A stretch of 7,661 nucleotides of DNA from CAYGZL01 sp964354345 (GCA_964354345.1 CAYGZL010000139.1:1-7661); one strand, 5' to 3'; shown: positions 1 through 7,242, numbered from the stretch's first letter. The notes: generated by a model from the letters alone, not told the origin. Program-made: numbers and translations.

Positions 1-1
1 G

Positions 2-214
2 CCGCCTGCCTGGTGTAAGCGCTACAACCTGGTGAAAGGCTCTACCCACGGACTATGTCACAACCTGACGCAGTTGGCTTATTTTCGACCTGATTTACAG
101 CATCCAAAGTATCGCAACCTGTATTTCACCGGCGCCAGCACCCGCCCCGGCACGGGCATACCCACGGCCATGATCTCTGGCCGCCAGGCGGCGCAAAGGA
201 TATTGAATACTTAA
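2..214 (+). CDS. CrtI-family phytoene desaturase / FAD-dependent oxidoreductase, C-terminal fragment (5' end outside window)
   Basis: The frame is open from the first bases of the window to a TAA at 212-214, so this is the last 70 residues of a longer gene and the start cannot be seen. The fragment reads GSTHGLCHNLTQLAYFRP and then NLYFTGASTRPGTGIP. This is the C-terminal FAD-contacting segment of bacterial CrtI-type desaturases, where NLYxxGAST-x-PGxGIP is the hallmark; Arg stands where His is common. Family members oxidise carotenoid precursors such as phytoene at the membrane, using FAD. The same fold includes diapophytoene desaturases, carotenoid oxygenases and carotene isomerase-like enzymes, so the exact substrate cannot be told from this tail. 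No other carotenoid gene is in the window. The gene ends 5 bases from the stop of the convergent HAD remnant, leaving no room for a separate terminator. Confidence 0.85.
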   Translation, partial: PPAWCKRYNLVKGSTHGLCHNLTQLAYFRPDLQHPKYRNLYFTGASTRPGTGIPTAMISGRQAAQRILNT

Positions 215-219
215 CTTAG

Positions 220-525
220 CTATCCCTGCTGCAGGGTGACCCGCTCCCTGATCCAATCGATAAATCGATCCAGGTCGCAGGATGTGATGGACTCCTGAGC
301 AGCCGGATGAGGCCGTAAGAGCGAGGTCTGCGCCCAGGCTGCGCCCACCTGCAGCAGTCCAGCGGTATGCGCCGCCAGGACGTCCGCGGGCGTATCGCCC
401 ACATAAGCCGCCTGCTCAGGCGTAATGCCCCAACGGCTCAGCACTCGCAATGACGGGGGATGGCAGTCGCCGAAGGGCGACTTCGTGTTCTTGTGGCTGC
501 GAATTGATTCGTCCGACTTATCCAA
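220..525 (-). pseudogene. HAD-superfamily hydrolase (phosphoglycolate phosphatase-like), C-terminal remnant
   Basis: This 101-codon frame starts only with a TTG, and a TAA lies two codons upstream of it. From about residue 22 it reads as the C-terminal half of a HAD phosphatase: HPPSLRVLSRWGI, then the motif IV segment YVGDTPADVLAAH with Asp44 and Asp48 (GDxxxD), then GLLQVGAAWAQTSLL and a closing helix DLDRFIDWI. Family members are usually about 210-230 residues. Their N-terminal motif I (the DxDGT nucleophile), cap domain and motif II are absent here and not found in any other frame. The motif III lysine expected just before HPPSL also appears to be missing (Asp-Cys is there instead). Residues 1-21 look unlike the family, so homology probably breaks near position 462. 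Without the nucleophile it cannot be an active phosphatase. The break faces the promoter of the MarR-ABC operon, which suggests deletion or insertion at this junction. A short functional protein is possible but unlikely. Confidence 0.75.
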
Positions 526-530
526 CTCTT

Positions 531-541
531 ATTTGACAAAT
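531..541. promoter_or_regulatory. Candidate operator: palindrome ATTTGACAAAT over the -35 box
   Basis: ATTTG-A-CAAAT is a perfect 5-bp inverted repeat with a one-base centre that contains the -35 hexamer. A second, partly overlapping inverted repeat is CTTAT (528-532) with ATAAG (544-548). MarR-family dimers commonly bind short palindromes in their own promoter and block RNA polymerase, so this is a reasonable autoregulation site. It is short, and AT-rich DNA produces such palindromes by chance, so the assignment is tentative. Confidence 0.35.
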
Positions 542-561
542 CCATAAGTGTGCTATATATT
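533..561 (+). promoter_or_regulatory. Sigma-70-like promoter of the MarR-ABC operon
   Basis: A perfect -35 box TTGACA (533-538) is followed after 17 bases by TATATT (556-561). An alternative -10, TATATA at 554-559, is preceded by TG at 551-552, which would give an extended -10. The surroundings are AT-rich against GC-rich genes, and the start codon of the regulator is 33 bases downstream of the -10 box. A ribosome binding site AAAGG (583-587) sits 7 bases before the ATG at 595. Confidence 0.7.
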
Positions 562-594
562 TAGGCTCGTTTAATTATTTAGAAAGGTTACAAA

Positions 595-1035
595 ATGCAC
601 ACTCAGGATCCGTTTGTGGTCGCCTTGCGCGATTGGATCGAAATTTTTATGCATCGTTCGATGCGCGACTTCATCGGTTTTGCGCGCGAGAAAGGCCTGT
701 CGATGTCGCAAATTGGCGCCCTGTTCCACATCCAGCGCATCCCCGGTGGTGTGTCTGACCTGGGCGATGAGCTGGGCGTGACCAGCGCGGCGGCCAGCCA
801 GATGTTGGAGCGCCTGGTGCAGATGAAGCTTGTCGCCCGCTCGGAAGACCCCCACGACCGGCGCGCCAAGCAGCTTGTGTTGACCGACCAGGGTCGCCAG
901 GTACTGCAGTTGGCGATTATGGCGCGCGAAAGCTGGTTGGAGGAGCTGGCTGGCTGCCTGTCCGAGCAGGAGAAATGCAAGGTGACGGCAGCGCTGCAAA
1001 TTTTGATCGATAAAGCACGCCTGGTGCACGCTTAA
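595..1035 (+). CDS. MarR-family winged-helix transcriptional regulator
   Basis: This is a 146-residue protein, the usual MarR length. The N-terminal helix (about 5-30) and C-terminal helices (about 100-142) would form the dimer interface. The winged helix-turn-helix spans about 38-98: SDLGDELGVTSAAASQMLERLV (about residues 54-75) is the helix-turn-helix, with the recognition helix starting near Thr63, and DPHDRRAK (85-92) is the typical wing with its Asp-Arg-Arg motif. The ATG at 595 is preceded by AGAAAGG at a good distance, which fixes the start. It is the first gene of an operon: its TAA is 16 bases before the ABC gene, with GAGGA between. By position it most likely represses itself and the two exporter genes, and is released by a small-molecule ligand, perhaps a transported compound. 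The ligand cannot be deduced. Family is certain; the regulon is inference. Confidence 0.93.
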   Translation: MHTQDPFVVALRDWIEIFMHRSMRDFIGFAREKGLSMSQIGALFHIQRIPGGVSDLGDELGVTSAAASQMLERLVQMKLVARSEDPHDRRAKQLVLTDQGRQVLQLAIMARESWLEELAGCLSEQEKCKVTAALQILIDKARLVHA

Positions 1036-1051
1036 CCTTGAGGAAACTATC

Positions 1052-3310
1052 ATGATCCGTCTCTTGAAATATTTGCGTCCCTACACACTGATGATCCTGC
1101 TGACCATCGTCTTGCTGTTCGTCCAGGCGAATGCGGACCTGGCGTTGCCCGATTACCTGTCGCGCATCGTCAACCGCGGCATCCAGCAGGGCGGCGTCGA
1201 AAACGCCATCCCGATCGCCATCCGGCAGAGCCAGATGCAGCGCCTGTCCCTTTTCCTGAGCGAAGCGGATGCGGCGCGCCTGCAGGCGGATTACACCCTG
1301 GTGGATCAAGGCTCGCCCGATTTCACCCGTTACTCCGCCGATTATCCTGCTCTTGCCAAGGAGCCATTGTATATCCTGAAAAGCCTGCCCGCCAGCGAGA
1401 CCGCCTGGTTGGATCCGCTGATGGGCAAGTCGCTGTTGGTGGTCTCTTTCATCCAGCAGGCGATAGATGATCCAGCTAAAGCGGCTAATTATGCCAAAGC
1501 CCAGGGTAGGAGCGGCTTCAGCTTCGACCTGTCCAAGTTAGGGCCAGGAACCGACCTGTTTGCCTTTTTGGGCAACCTGCCGGCTGCAGAGCGCACCCTC
1601 ATAACCGCGGGCATCCAGCAGGGCTTCAGCGCCCTGGGGGAAAACATGGTCATCCAGATGGCGGCTGCACCGGTCAAGGCCGAATACGCTGCCCTGGGAA
1701 TGGACACCGGACGGTTCCAGACCAACTACATCCTGCGCACGGGTTTCTGGATGTTGCTCCTCTCGCTGCTCTCCGTCGCCTGCACGATTGTGGTTGGCTA
1801 TCTCTCGGCGCGCACCGCAGCCGGCATGGCGCGCGATCTGCGGAAACAGGTCTTCAAGACCGTATCGAGCTTCTCAAATACCGAATTCGATCAGTTTTCC
1901 ACTGCCTCACTGATCACCCGCTCCACCAACGATATCACCCAGATCCAGATGGTTGTGATCATGTTGATGCGCATGGTCTTCTATGCCCCCATCATCGGTG
2001 TGGGTGGGATGATCCGCGCCCTGGGCAAGGGACACAGCCTGTGGTGGATCATCGCGCTGGCGGTGTTGGTGCTGATCAGCCTCATCCTGGTAATCTTCTC
2101 CATCTCGCTACCAAAGTTCAGGATCATGCAAAAGCTGATCGACCGATTGAACCTGGTGATGCGCGAAAATCTGTCCGGTATGATGGTCATTCGAGCCTTC
2201 AACCGGCAAGAGTTCGAGGAGAACCGCTTCGATAAGGCCAATCTGGATCTGACCAGCACCAGCCTGTTTGTCAACCGGGTGATGGTGGTGATGATGCCCA
2301 TCATGATGTTCATCATGAATGGCCTGATGGTGCTGATCTTGTGGGTTGGCTCGCATGCGGTGGCTGACTCGACCATGCAGGTCGGCGACATGATGGCTTT
2401 CATGCAGTACGCCCTCCAGATCGTGTTCAGCTTCTTGATGCTGTCGATCATGTTCATCATCCTACCGAGAGCGTCCGTCTCGGCTGGACGCATCGCGGAT
2501 GTGCTAGAGACCAAACCGGTGATTAATGACCCGGAGCTTCCGTTGGCTTTCGACGCCTCCTTCTCAGGCGTGATCGAGTTTCGCAATGTCTGTTTTCGCT
2601 ACCCGGATGCCGAAGAGGACGTGCTGCACGATATATCCTTCACGGCGCTGCCCGGCCAGACGACCGCTTTCATTGGCTCGACCGGCTCTGGTAAATCCAC
2701 GGTGGTGAACCTGATCCCGCGCTTTTATGATGTGACGGAAGGCGCCATCTACGTGGATGGGGTGGACATCCGCCAGGTCAGGCAGGCAGATTTGCGGGAT
2801 AAGATCGGTTACATCCCCCAGAAGGGCGTCTTGTTCTCTGGAACGATCGAGAGCAACCTGCGCTATGCCGATGAAAACGCCTCCGATGAGGCGTTGAGAG
2901 AGGCCGCGGAGATTGCCCAGGCGAGCGAGTTTATCTACTCCACGCCCGAAGGCCTGGACGCCGCCATCTCTCAGGGCGGGACGAACGTCTCGGGTGGACA
3001 AAAACAACGCCTATCGATCGCCCGTGCCCTGGTGAAGCAGCCGCCGATTTACATCTTCGACGATAGCTTTTCGGCGCTGGATTTTCGCACTGATTCAGCC
3101 TTACGGCGGGCGCTCAAGGAAAGAGGCGTGCGTGACAGCACGGTGTTGATCGTCACGCAGCGCGTATCGACGATCCTGACCGCCGAGCAAATCATCGTCC
3201 TGGAAGAGGGGCGGGTGGTCGGAAAAGGCCAGCATGCAGAACTGATGGAAAGCTGTGAGACTTACCGCGAGATTGCCACGTCGCAGTTGAGCATGGAGGA
3301 ATTAGCATGA
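1052..3310 (+). CDS. Heterodimeric ABC exporter subunit 1 (TM domain fused to degenerate NBD; LmrC/TM287-like)
   Basis: This 752-residue half-transporter has membrane segments at about 10-28, 230-252, 300-322, 330-352, 408-432 and 450-471, then a nucleotide-binding domain from about 508. Visible motifs are A-loop Tyr517, Walker A GSTGSGKST (542-550), Q-loop Gln590, signature VSGGQ (646-650) and Walker B YIFDDS. At the catalytic base position there is Asp671 instead of Glu, and the switch residue is Gln703 (VTQRVST) instead of His. These changes mark the non-hydrolysing subunit of exporters such as LmrC and TM287, which pump drugs, lipids or peptides outward. Its own signature is canonical, so it should complete the active site of the partner. 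It is about 170 residues longer than typical subunits (around 575-590), all in the loop between TM1 and TM2 (about 45-225), which faces outside. RBS GAGGA at 1040-1044. Its TGA overlaps the next start. Substrate is unknown; a MarR neighbour suggests a xenobiotic or self-made toxic compound. Confidence 0.93.
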   Translation: MIRLLKYLRPYTLMILLTIVLLFVQANADLALPDYLSRIVNRGIQQGGVENAIPIAIRQSQMQRLSLFLSEADAARLQADYTLVDQGSPDFTRYSADYPALAKEPLYILKSLPASETAWLDPLMGKSLLVVSFIQQAIDDPAKAANYAKAQGRSGFSFDLSKLGPGTDLFAFLGNLPAAERTLITAGIQQGFSALGENMVIQMAAAPVKAEYAALGMDTGRFQTNYILRTGFWMLLLSLLSVACTIVVGYLSARTAAGMARDLRKQVFKTVSSFSNTEFDQFSTASLITRSTNDITQIQMVVIMLMRMVFYAPIIGVGGMIRALGKGHSLWWIIALAVLVLISLILVIFSISLPKFRIMQKLIDRLNLVMRENLSGMMVIRAFNRQEFEENRFDKANLDLTSTSLFVNRVMVVMMPIMMFIMNGLMVLILWVGSHAVADSTMQVGDMMAFMQYALQIVFSFLMLSIMFIILPRASVSAGRIADVLETKPVINDPELPLAFDASFSGVIEFRNVCFRYPDAEEDVLHDISFTALPGQTTAFIGSTGSGKSTVVNLIPRFYDVTEGAIYVDGVDIRQVRQADLRDKIGYIPQKGVLFSGTIESNLRYADENASDEALREAAEIAQASEFIYSTPEGLDAAISQGGTNVSGGQKQRLSIARALVKQPPIYIFDDSFSALDFRTDSALRRALKERGVRDSTVLIVTQRVSTILTAEQIIVLEEGRVVGKGQHAELMESCETYREIATSQLSMEELA
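3295..3310 (+). promoter_or_regulatory. Strong RBS plus ATGA overlap coupling the two ABC subunits
   Basis: GGAGGA (3295-3300) lies inside the end of subunit 1, six bases before ATG at 3307. The start codon shares ATGA with the TGA stop of subunit 1 (3308-3310). A second ATG follows directly at 3310, nine bases from the RBS, so either could be used. This layout favours translational coupling and balanced production of a heterodimer. Confidence 0.8.
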
Positions 3311-5199
3311 TGATCCAAATCGGATCCTCTTCTCGAGATGCCCGATCCCGAGGCGGTCCAGGTCAGGGGCGCGGTTTCGCTATGGGACATGGACCGATGT
3401 CGATGATGAAAGGCGAAAAAGCACGCGACTTCAAGGGCACCATGCGCAAGCTCATCGGATATATGAGCGCTTATAAGCTGCCGATCGCCATCGTGATGGT
3501 CTTCGCGATCGCATCGACGATCTTCTCGATCGTTGGGCCAAAAATCCTGGGGAAAGCCACCACCAAACTGTTCGAAGGCGTGATGGGCAGGCTGGCTGGC
3601 TCCAGCGCGGAAATCGATTTCGCCTATATCGGCAATATCTTGCTGCTGATGGGTGGCCTGTACATCCTTTCGACGCTATTCGCCTACATCCAGGGCTGGA
3701 TTATGTCGAGTGTGGCGATGAACATCACCTATCGCTTCCGGCGTGAGATCTCCCAAAAGATCAACCACATGCCGTTGAAATACTTCGATGGCACGAGCCA
3801 TGGGGAGGTTCTCTCGCGGGTCACCAACGATGTCGACACCGTCAGCCAGACGCTCAACCAGAGCCTGACTCAAATCATCACCTCGGTGATCACCCTGCTG
3901 GGCGTGTTCGTGATGATGCTCTCCATCAACTGGGTGATGACCCTGGTAACGGTGTTCATCGTACCGATCTCGATGCTGTTCATCGCAGTGGTGATTGGTC
4001 AATCTCAGAAATACTTCAAACAGCAGCAGGATTACCTGGGACATATCAATGGTCACGTGGAGGAAATGTACGGCGGTCATGTCGTGGTGAAGGCTTTCAA
4101 TGGTGTGCAAAAGAGCGTCGCACGCTTCGACAGCCTCAACGACACCCTGTATTCTTCCGCCTGGAAGTCTCAATTCCTTTCGGGTTTGATGATGCCCATC
4201 ATGGGTTTCATCGGCAACCTGGGCTATGTGGCGGTGTGCATCCTTGGCGGTTACCTGGCGATTAAGAATGCCATCACGATCGGTGATATCCAGGCCTTTA
4301 TCCAATACGTGCGCTCGTTCACCCAGCCGATCACCCAGATCTCGAATATCTCCAATGTTCTGCAGCAAACCGCTGCTGCAGCCGAGCGGGTGTTTGAGTT
4401 TTTGGAAGAGACCGAGGAAGTGGCCGAGACGGAGCAGCCGGTCGAACTGCCGACCGTCGCCGGACAGGTCGAGTTCGTGGATGTCCACTTCGGCTACAAC
4501 CCCGATAAGATCGTCATCAATGATTTCTGTGCGCTGGTCGAGCCTGGCCAGAAGATCGCCATCGTCGGGCCGACCGGGGCCGGCAAGACCACCATGGTCA
4601 AGCTGCTGATGCGCTTCTACGATGTCAACAGCGGTGCCATCCTGGTAGATGGGCACAACATCCAGGATTTCAACCGCCAGGACCTGCGGAGGTCGTTTGC
4701 GATGGTCTTGCAGGATACCTGGCTGTTCAACGGTACCATCCTGGAGAATATTCGCTACGGACGCCCAACTGCCACTGACCAGGAAGTGTTCGCAGCCGCC
4801 AAAGCCGCCCATGTCGACCACTTCATTCGCACGCTGCCCGAAGGTTACAACTTCGTCATCAACGAAGAAACCACCAACATATCGCAGGGCCAGATGCAAC
4901 TGCTGACCATTGCCCGCGCCGTCCTGGCGGATCCGAAAATCCTGATCCTGGACGAAGCCACCAGCTCAGTGGACACCCGCACCGAAATCCTGATCCAGAA
5001 CGCCATGGATCATCTGATGCACGGTCGCACGAGCTTCATTATCGCCCATCGCCTCTCGACCATCCGCAATGCGGATGTGATCCTGGTGATGCGCGACGGC
5101 GACATCGTCGAGCAGGGCAACCATGCCGAGCTGCTGGCGCGCAATGGCTTCTACGCGGAGCTGTATAACAGCCAATTCGAGAGGGTTTTGGCAGGCTGA
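3307..5199 (+). CDS. Heterodimeric ABC exporter subunit 2 (catalytic NBD; LmrD/TM288-like)
   Basis: This 630-residue half-transporter begins with a Gly/Met/Arg-rich cytoplasmic leader (about 1-40) ending in GEKARDFKGTMRKLI, a style I recall from this subgroup. Membrane segments lie at about 57-80, 106-134, 188-206, 209-230, 291-318 and 325-347. The nucleotide-binding domain shows A-loop Tyr397, Walker A GPTGAGKTT (421-429), Q-loop Gln469, Walker B ILILDEATSSVD with Asp549 and catalytic Glu550, and switch His581 (IAHRLST). Its signature is ISQGQ (525-529) rather than LSGGQ, with Gln in place of the first Gly. This is exactly complementary to subunit 1: the working ATP site would use Walker A, Glu550 and His581 here with VSGGQ of the partner, while the other site is degenerate. 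The pair therefore should be an obligate heterodimer in the cytoplasmic membrane exporting an unknown substrate. It is the last gene of the MarR operon; no classical terminator follows. Confidence 0.93.
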   Translation: MMIQIGSSSRDARSRGGPGQGRGFAMGHGPMSMMKGEKARDFKGTMRKLIGYMSAYKLPIAIVMVFAIASTIFSIVGPKILGKATTKLFEGVMGRLAGSSAEIDFAYIGNILLLMGGLYILSTLFAYIQGWIMSSVAMNITYRFRREISQKINHMPLKYFDGTSHGEVLSRVTNDVDTVSQTLNQSLTQIITSVITLLGVFVMMLSINWVMTLVTVFIVPISMLFIAVVIGQSQKYFKQQQDYLGHINGHVEEMYGGHVVVKAFNGVQKSVARFDSLNDTLYSSAWKSQFLSGLMMPIMGFIGNLGYVAVCILGGYLAIKNAITIGDIQAFIQYVRSFTQPITQISNISNVLQQTAAAAERVFEFLEETEEVAETEQPVELPTVAGQVEFVDVHFGYNPDKIVINDFCALVEPGQKIAIVGPTGAGKTTMVKLLMRFYDVNSGAILVDGHNIQDFNRQDLRRSFAMVLQDTWLFNGTILENIRYGRPTATDQEVFAAAKAAHVDHFIRTLPEGYNFVINEETTNISQGQMQLLTIARAVLADPKILILDEATSSVDTRTEILIQNAMDHLMHGRTSFIIAHRLSTIRNADVILVMRDGDIVEQGNHAELLARNGFYAELYNSQFERVLAG

Positions 5200-5318
5200 A
5201 AGGTCAGAAAGAGTGTTTGAGCAGGAATTAGAGGGGCAACTCCAGATTAATGGTCTTGACCAGAACGTGGTGGAAATTGGCGGTGAGTGCAGCTTGGAGA
5301 GCGCTATCATCCGCCCGA
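5200..5318. other. Convergent intergenic region without a recognisable terminator
   Basis: These 119 bases separate two convergent genes. I see no GC-rich hairpin followed by a T-run on either strand. The only small foldback is TGGTC/GACCA near 5252-5263, with a two-base centre. On the - strand the frame 5318-5228 reads like protein (QAALTANFHHVLVKTINLEL) before a stop, but I do not recognise it and do not call a gene. Confidence 0.5.
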
Positions 5319-6989
5319 TTACAAGATCGAATAATGGATCTTCGGCTGTTGGCGCTGCACAACCTGCTCGGCGGCGTAGGCGAGGCGGAACAAGACATGC
5401 TCTTCCCAGTAGCGCCCGATGGCCTGCATCCCAATCGGCAATCCCTGCGAGTCATAACCAGCCGGGAAGCTGAGGGCGGGATGACCGGTCAGGTTGGGCG
5501 GAAAGGCGTAACGCATCTTCTCGGTGGTCACACTGAGATCCGACCAGCCGGTTCCATCCACGCCGGGTGGAATAAGCGGGGCAGTGATGGCGGTAGCGGG
5601 GGTGAGGATCGCATCGACCTGCTGGAAGGCCTGTTGGAAGACTGCGATGGCACGCGTGCGGACGCGCTGCGCCTGGACATAGTCCGTGGAGCTGAAGCCG
5701 TAAGCCAAACCCAGGGTCACGCGCGTTGAGGGGCTTAATTTACCTCGGTGCTCGCGGTGATCAGCCAGATTGGCGACCATTTCACTCAAGATCGTCACTG
5801 CGTGGGCAATGCGCATGATATCCAGATCGGGCAGAATAATCTCGCGCACCTGTGCGCCAGCCTGTACCAGCTTTTCAAGCAGCGCCTGGCAGGCTGCCAC
5901 GACCTCAGGGGCGGCATGCTCGAACCAGGGACGATAAACGCCAAAGATCAGGCCATGCAGGTCAGGATTGTTCCAATCCGCCAGCGAGACGGGGGGCTGG
6001 AACTGCGAGCGGGGGTCACGCGGATCTGGGCCGGCGATGAGTCCGTATGCCAGAACCAGATCTGCGACACTGGCGCCGAGTGGGCCGACGGCATCCACGC
6101 TGGGGCAGATGGGAATAGAGCCGAAGGAACTGATTCGTCCGAAGGTCGACTTAATGCCCAATATACCGCACAGGGCAGCGGGAATGCGGATCGATCCACC
6201 GCCATCACAGCCAATGGCGAGTGGGCAAAATCCAGCCGCTACGGCAGCCGCGGGACCGCTGGAGCTGCCGCCCGAGTCATACAGCGGGTTGTACGGATTT
6301 TTGACCGTGCCAAAACGAGCGTTGAACCCACAGGGATCGGTGCCTAACTCCGGCATGTTGGCTTTGCCTATCAACAGCGCCCCGGCCGCGCGTAGACGGG
6401 CGACGACGGTGCTATCTTGAGCCGGCTGGCTGCCCAGGAAGGTCGTTCCGCCGTGGCTGGGGTAGGGCGCCTGGTCGACTTCGTCTTTGACGGCCACTGG
6501 CACACCATCCAGCAGGCTGAGCGCCTGCCCGGCGCGAATGCGTTCGGCCGATGCCTGCGCCTGGGCCAGCACATCCGCCCGGTCGTTGTAGATAAAGGCG
6601 TGTAATGGCGATGGGGCGGCGTTGTCACCTTCGATGGCAGCCAGGATTTTCTCGGCTGCCTGCACGGGTGTCAGGTCGCCTTTCCGGTAAGCGGCGGCAT
6701 AGCCCAGAGCGGAGCTCTGTGGAAGGGTTGGGCGATCGGATTGCAGGGCGGCATCTACCTGCGCGGCCGGCATGGGAGCGCGGGCGTGCACCTCTGCCGG
6801 GGCGTAGGGAAACACGGTCGGATCTTCTGTAAACCGGATCTCGCGTAATCGAACAATCCCACCCTGTTGGAGCAGGCTGGGCAGCAGCAGTTTACGCGCC
6901 AGAGGATTATCCAGCGCGGCGGCAAAGAGCGTTAAAGCCCTGCCAGTCAGCCTGGGGAGTTTCAAAGATTGCAGGTTGTAATCGGGCAT
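5319..6989 (-). CDS. Amidase-signature family hydrolase (FAAH-like, substrate unknown)
   Basis: This is a 556-residue protein when started at the ATG at 6989; an in-frame TTG at 7001 would add four residues. Neither has a clear Shine-Dalgarno, and I prefer the ATG. The Ser-cisSer-Lys triad of the family is complete: Lys168 in VPVAVKDEVD, cis-Ser242 in SGGSSSGPAAAVAAG and nucleophile Ser266 in GGGSIRIPA, 24 residues later as in known amidases. The C-terminal part carries the usual NLTGHPALSFPAGY and GLPIGMQAIG blocks. The first 90 or so residues precede the amidase domain and include a hydrophobic helix-rich stretch (ALTLFAAALDNPLARKLLLPSLL), as in longer FAAH-like members; it is not a clear signal peptide. 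The reaction is hydrolysis of a carboxamide, or possibly an ester, to acid and amine. It is longer than GatA (about 485) and no gatB or gatC is nearby, so a tRNA amidotransferase role is unlikely. It is probably co-transcribed with the small membrane protein 45 bases upstream. Confidence 0.9.
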   Translation of the reverse strand: MPDYNLQSLKLPRLTGRALTLFAAALDNPLARKLLLPSLLQQGGIVRLREIRFTEDPTVFPYAPAEVHARAPMPAAQVDAALQSDRPTLPQSSALGYAAAYRKGDLTPVQAAEKILAAIEGDNAAPSPLHAFIYNDRADVLAQAQASAERIRAGQALSLLDGVPVAVKDEVDQAPYPSHGGTTFLGSQPAQDSTVVARLRAAGALLIGKANMPELGTDPCGFNARFGTVKNPYNPLYDSGGSSSGPAAAVAAGFCPLAIGCDGGGSIRIPAALCGILGIKSTFGRISSFGSIPICPSVDAVGPLGASVADLVLAYGLIAGPDPRDPRSQFQPPVSLADWNNPDLHGLIFGVYRPWFEHAAPEVVAACQALLEKLVQAGAQVREIILPDLDIMRIAHAVTILSEMVANLADHREHRGKLSPSTRVTLGLAYGFSSTDYVQAQRVRTRAIAVFQQAFQQVDAILTPATAITAPLIPPGVDGTGWSDLSVTTEKMRYAFPPNLTGHPALSFPAGYDSQGLPIGMQAIGRYWEEHVLFRLAYAAEQVVQRQQPKIHYSIL

Positions 6990-7034
6990 GATGGTGACCA
7001 ATATGAAGGATTTTTGAGAGCAGAAGGGAGCAGG

Positions 7035-7199
7035 TTATTTAACGAGCAGACCGAGATAATACGGCCAGACGATGATCGCCAGGATGGCCTGCCACCAGAT
7101 CAGCTTGGCGAAAGCGAGTGTGAACAACCAACCGGCGAACCAGAACATTCCGCCCAGGCTGGATTCGAGTTTGACGACACGTTTATCATCAGCAGACAT
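7035..7199 (-). CDS. Small two-helix membrane protein, unknown function (54 aa)
   Basis: The frame is open further upstream to 7274, but the start at 7199 is chosen because AAGGAG (7206-7211 on the + strand as CTCCTT) sits six bases before that ATG and the extra residues look non-coding. The protein has a charged N-terminus MSADDKRVVKLESS, then two hydrophobic segments, about residues 16-31 (GGMFWFAGWLFTLAF) and 35-52 (IWWQAILAIIVWPYYLGLL), separated by a short AKL turn. This is a hairpin membrane protein rich in Trp and aromatic residues. I do not recognise a family. It lies 45 bases upstream of the amidase on the same strand with no terminator between, so the two probably share a transcript. 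It could hold or help a membrane partner, but nothing in the sequence shows that. Confidence 0.75.
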   Translation of the reverse strand: MSADDKRVVKLESSLGGMFWFAGWLFTLAFAKLIWWQAILAIIVWPYYLGLLVK

Positions 7200-7205
7200 T
7201 GTAGA

Positions 7206-7211
7206 CTCCTT
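7206..7211 (-). promoter_or_regulatory. Ribosome binding site deciding the start of the small membrane protein
   Basis: AAGGAG on the - strand, six bases from the ATG at 7199. It is the strongest Shine-Dalgarno on this strand and supports the 54-residue form over the 79-residue open frame. Confidence 0.75.
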
Positions 7212-7242
7212 CGGTTGGGGATGACGAGGAAATGATCTGCTG

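Noticed and set aside
2281..2325. ATGATG-rich tract as a simple repeat
   Set aside because: It encodes a Met-rich transmembrane helix of ABC subunit 1 and is explained by codon content.
1981..2586. A 201-codon - strand frame and a neighbouring His-rich frame (2108-2356) opposite ABC subunit 1
   Set aside because: The His runs come from reading ATG/GTG-rich transmembrane codons of the exporter in reverse; no RBS and no family similarity.
3676..4899. A 407-codon open frame on the - strand opposite ABC subunit 2
   Set aside because: It lies entirely antisense to a gene with unmistakable ABC motifs, has a His/Asp-rich composition typical of reading a GC-rich gene backwards, and shows no recognisable domain.
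5323..5342. Inverted repeat AAGATC-(8 nt)-GATCTT at the 3' end of the amidase as a terminator
   Set aside because: The stem is only six pairs, is AT-rich, lies inside the coding sequence, and has no following T-run on either strand.
5748..6347. Several + strand frames across the amidase, up to 199 codons
   Set aside because: They are shadows of the amidase, whose catalytic motifs are all on the - strand.
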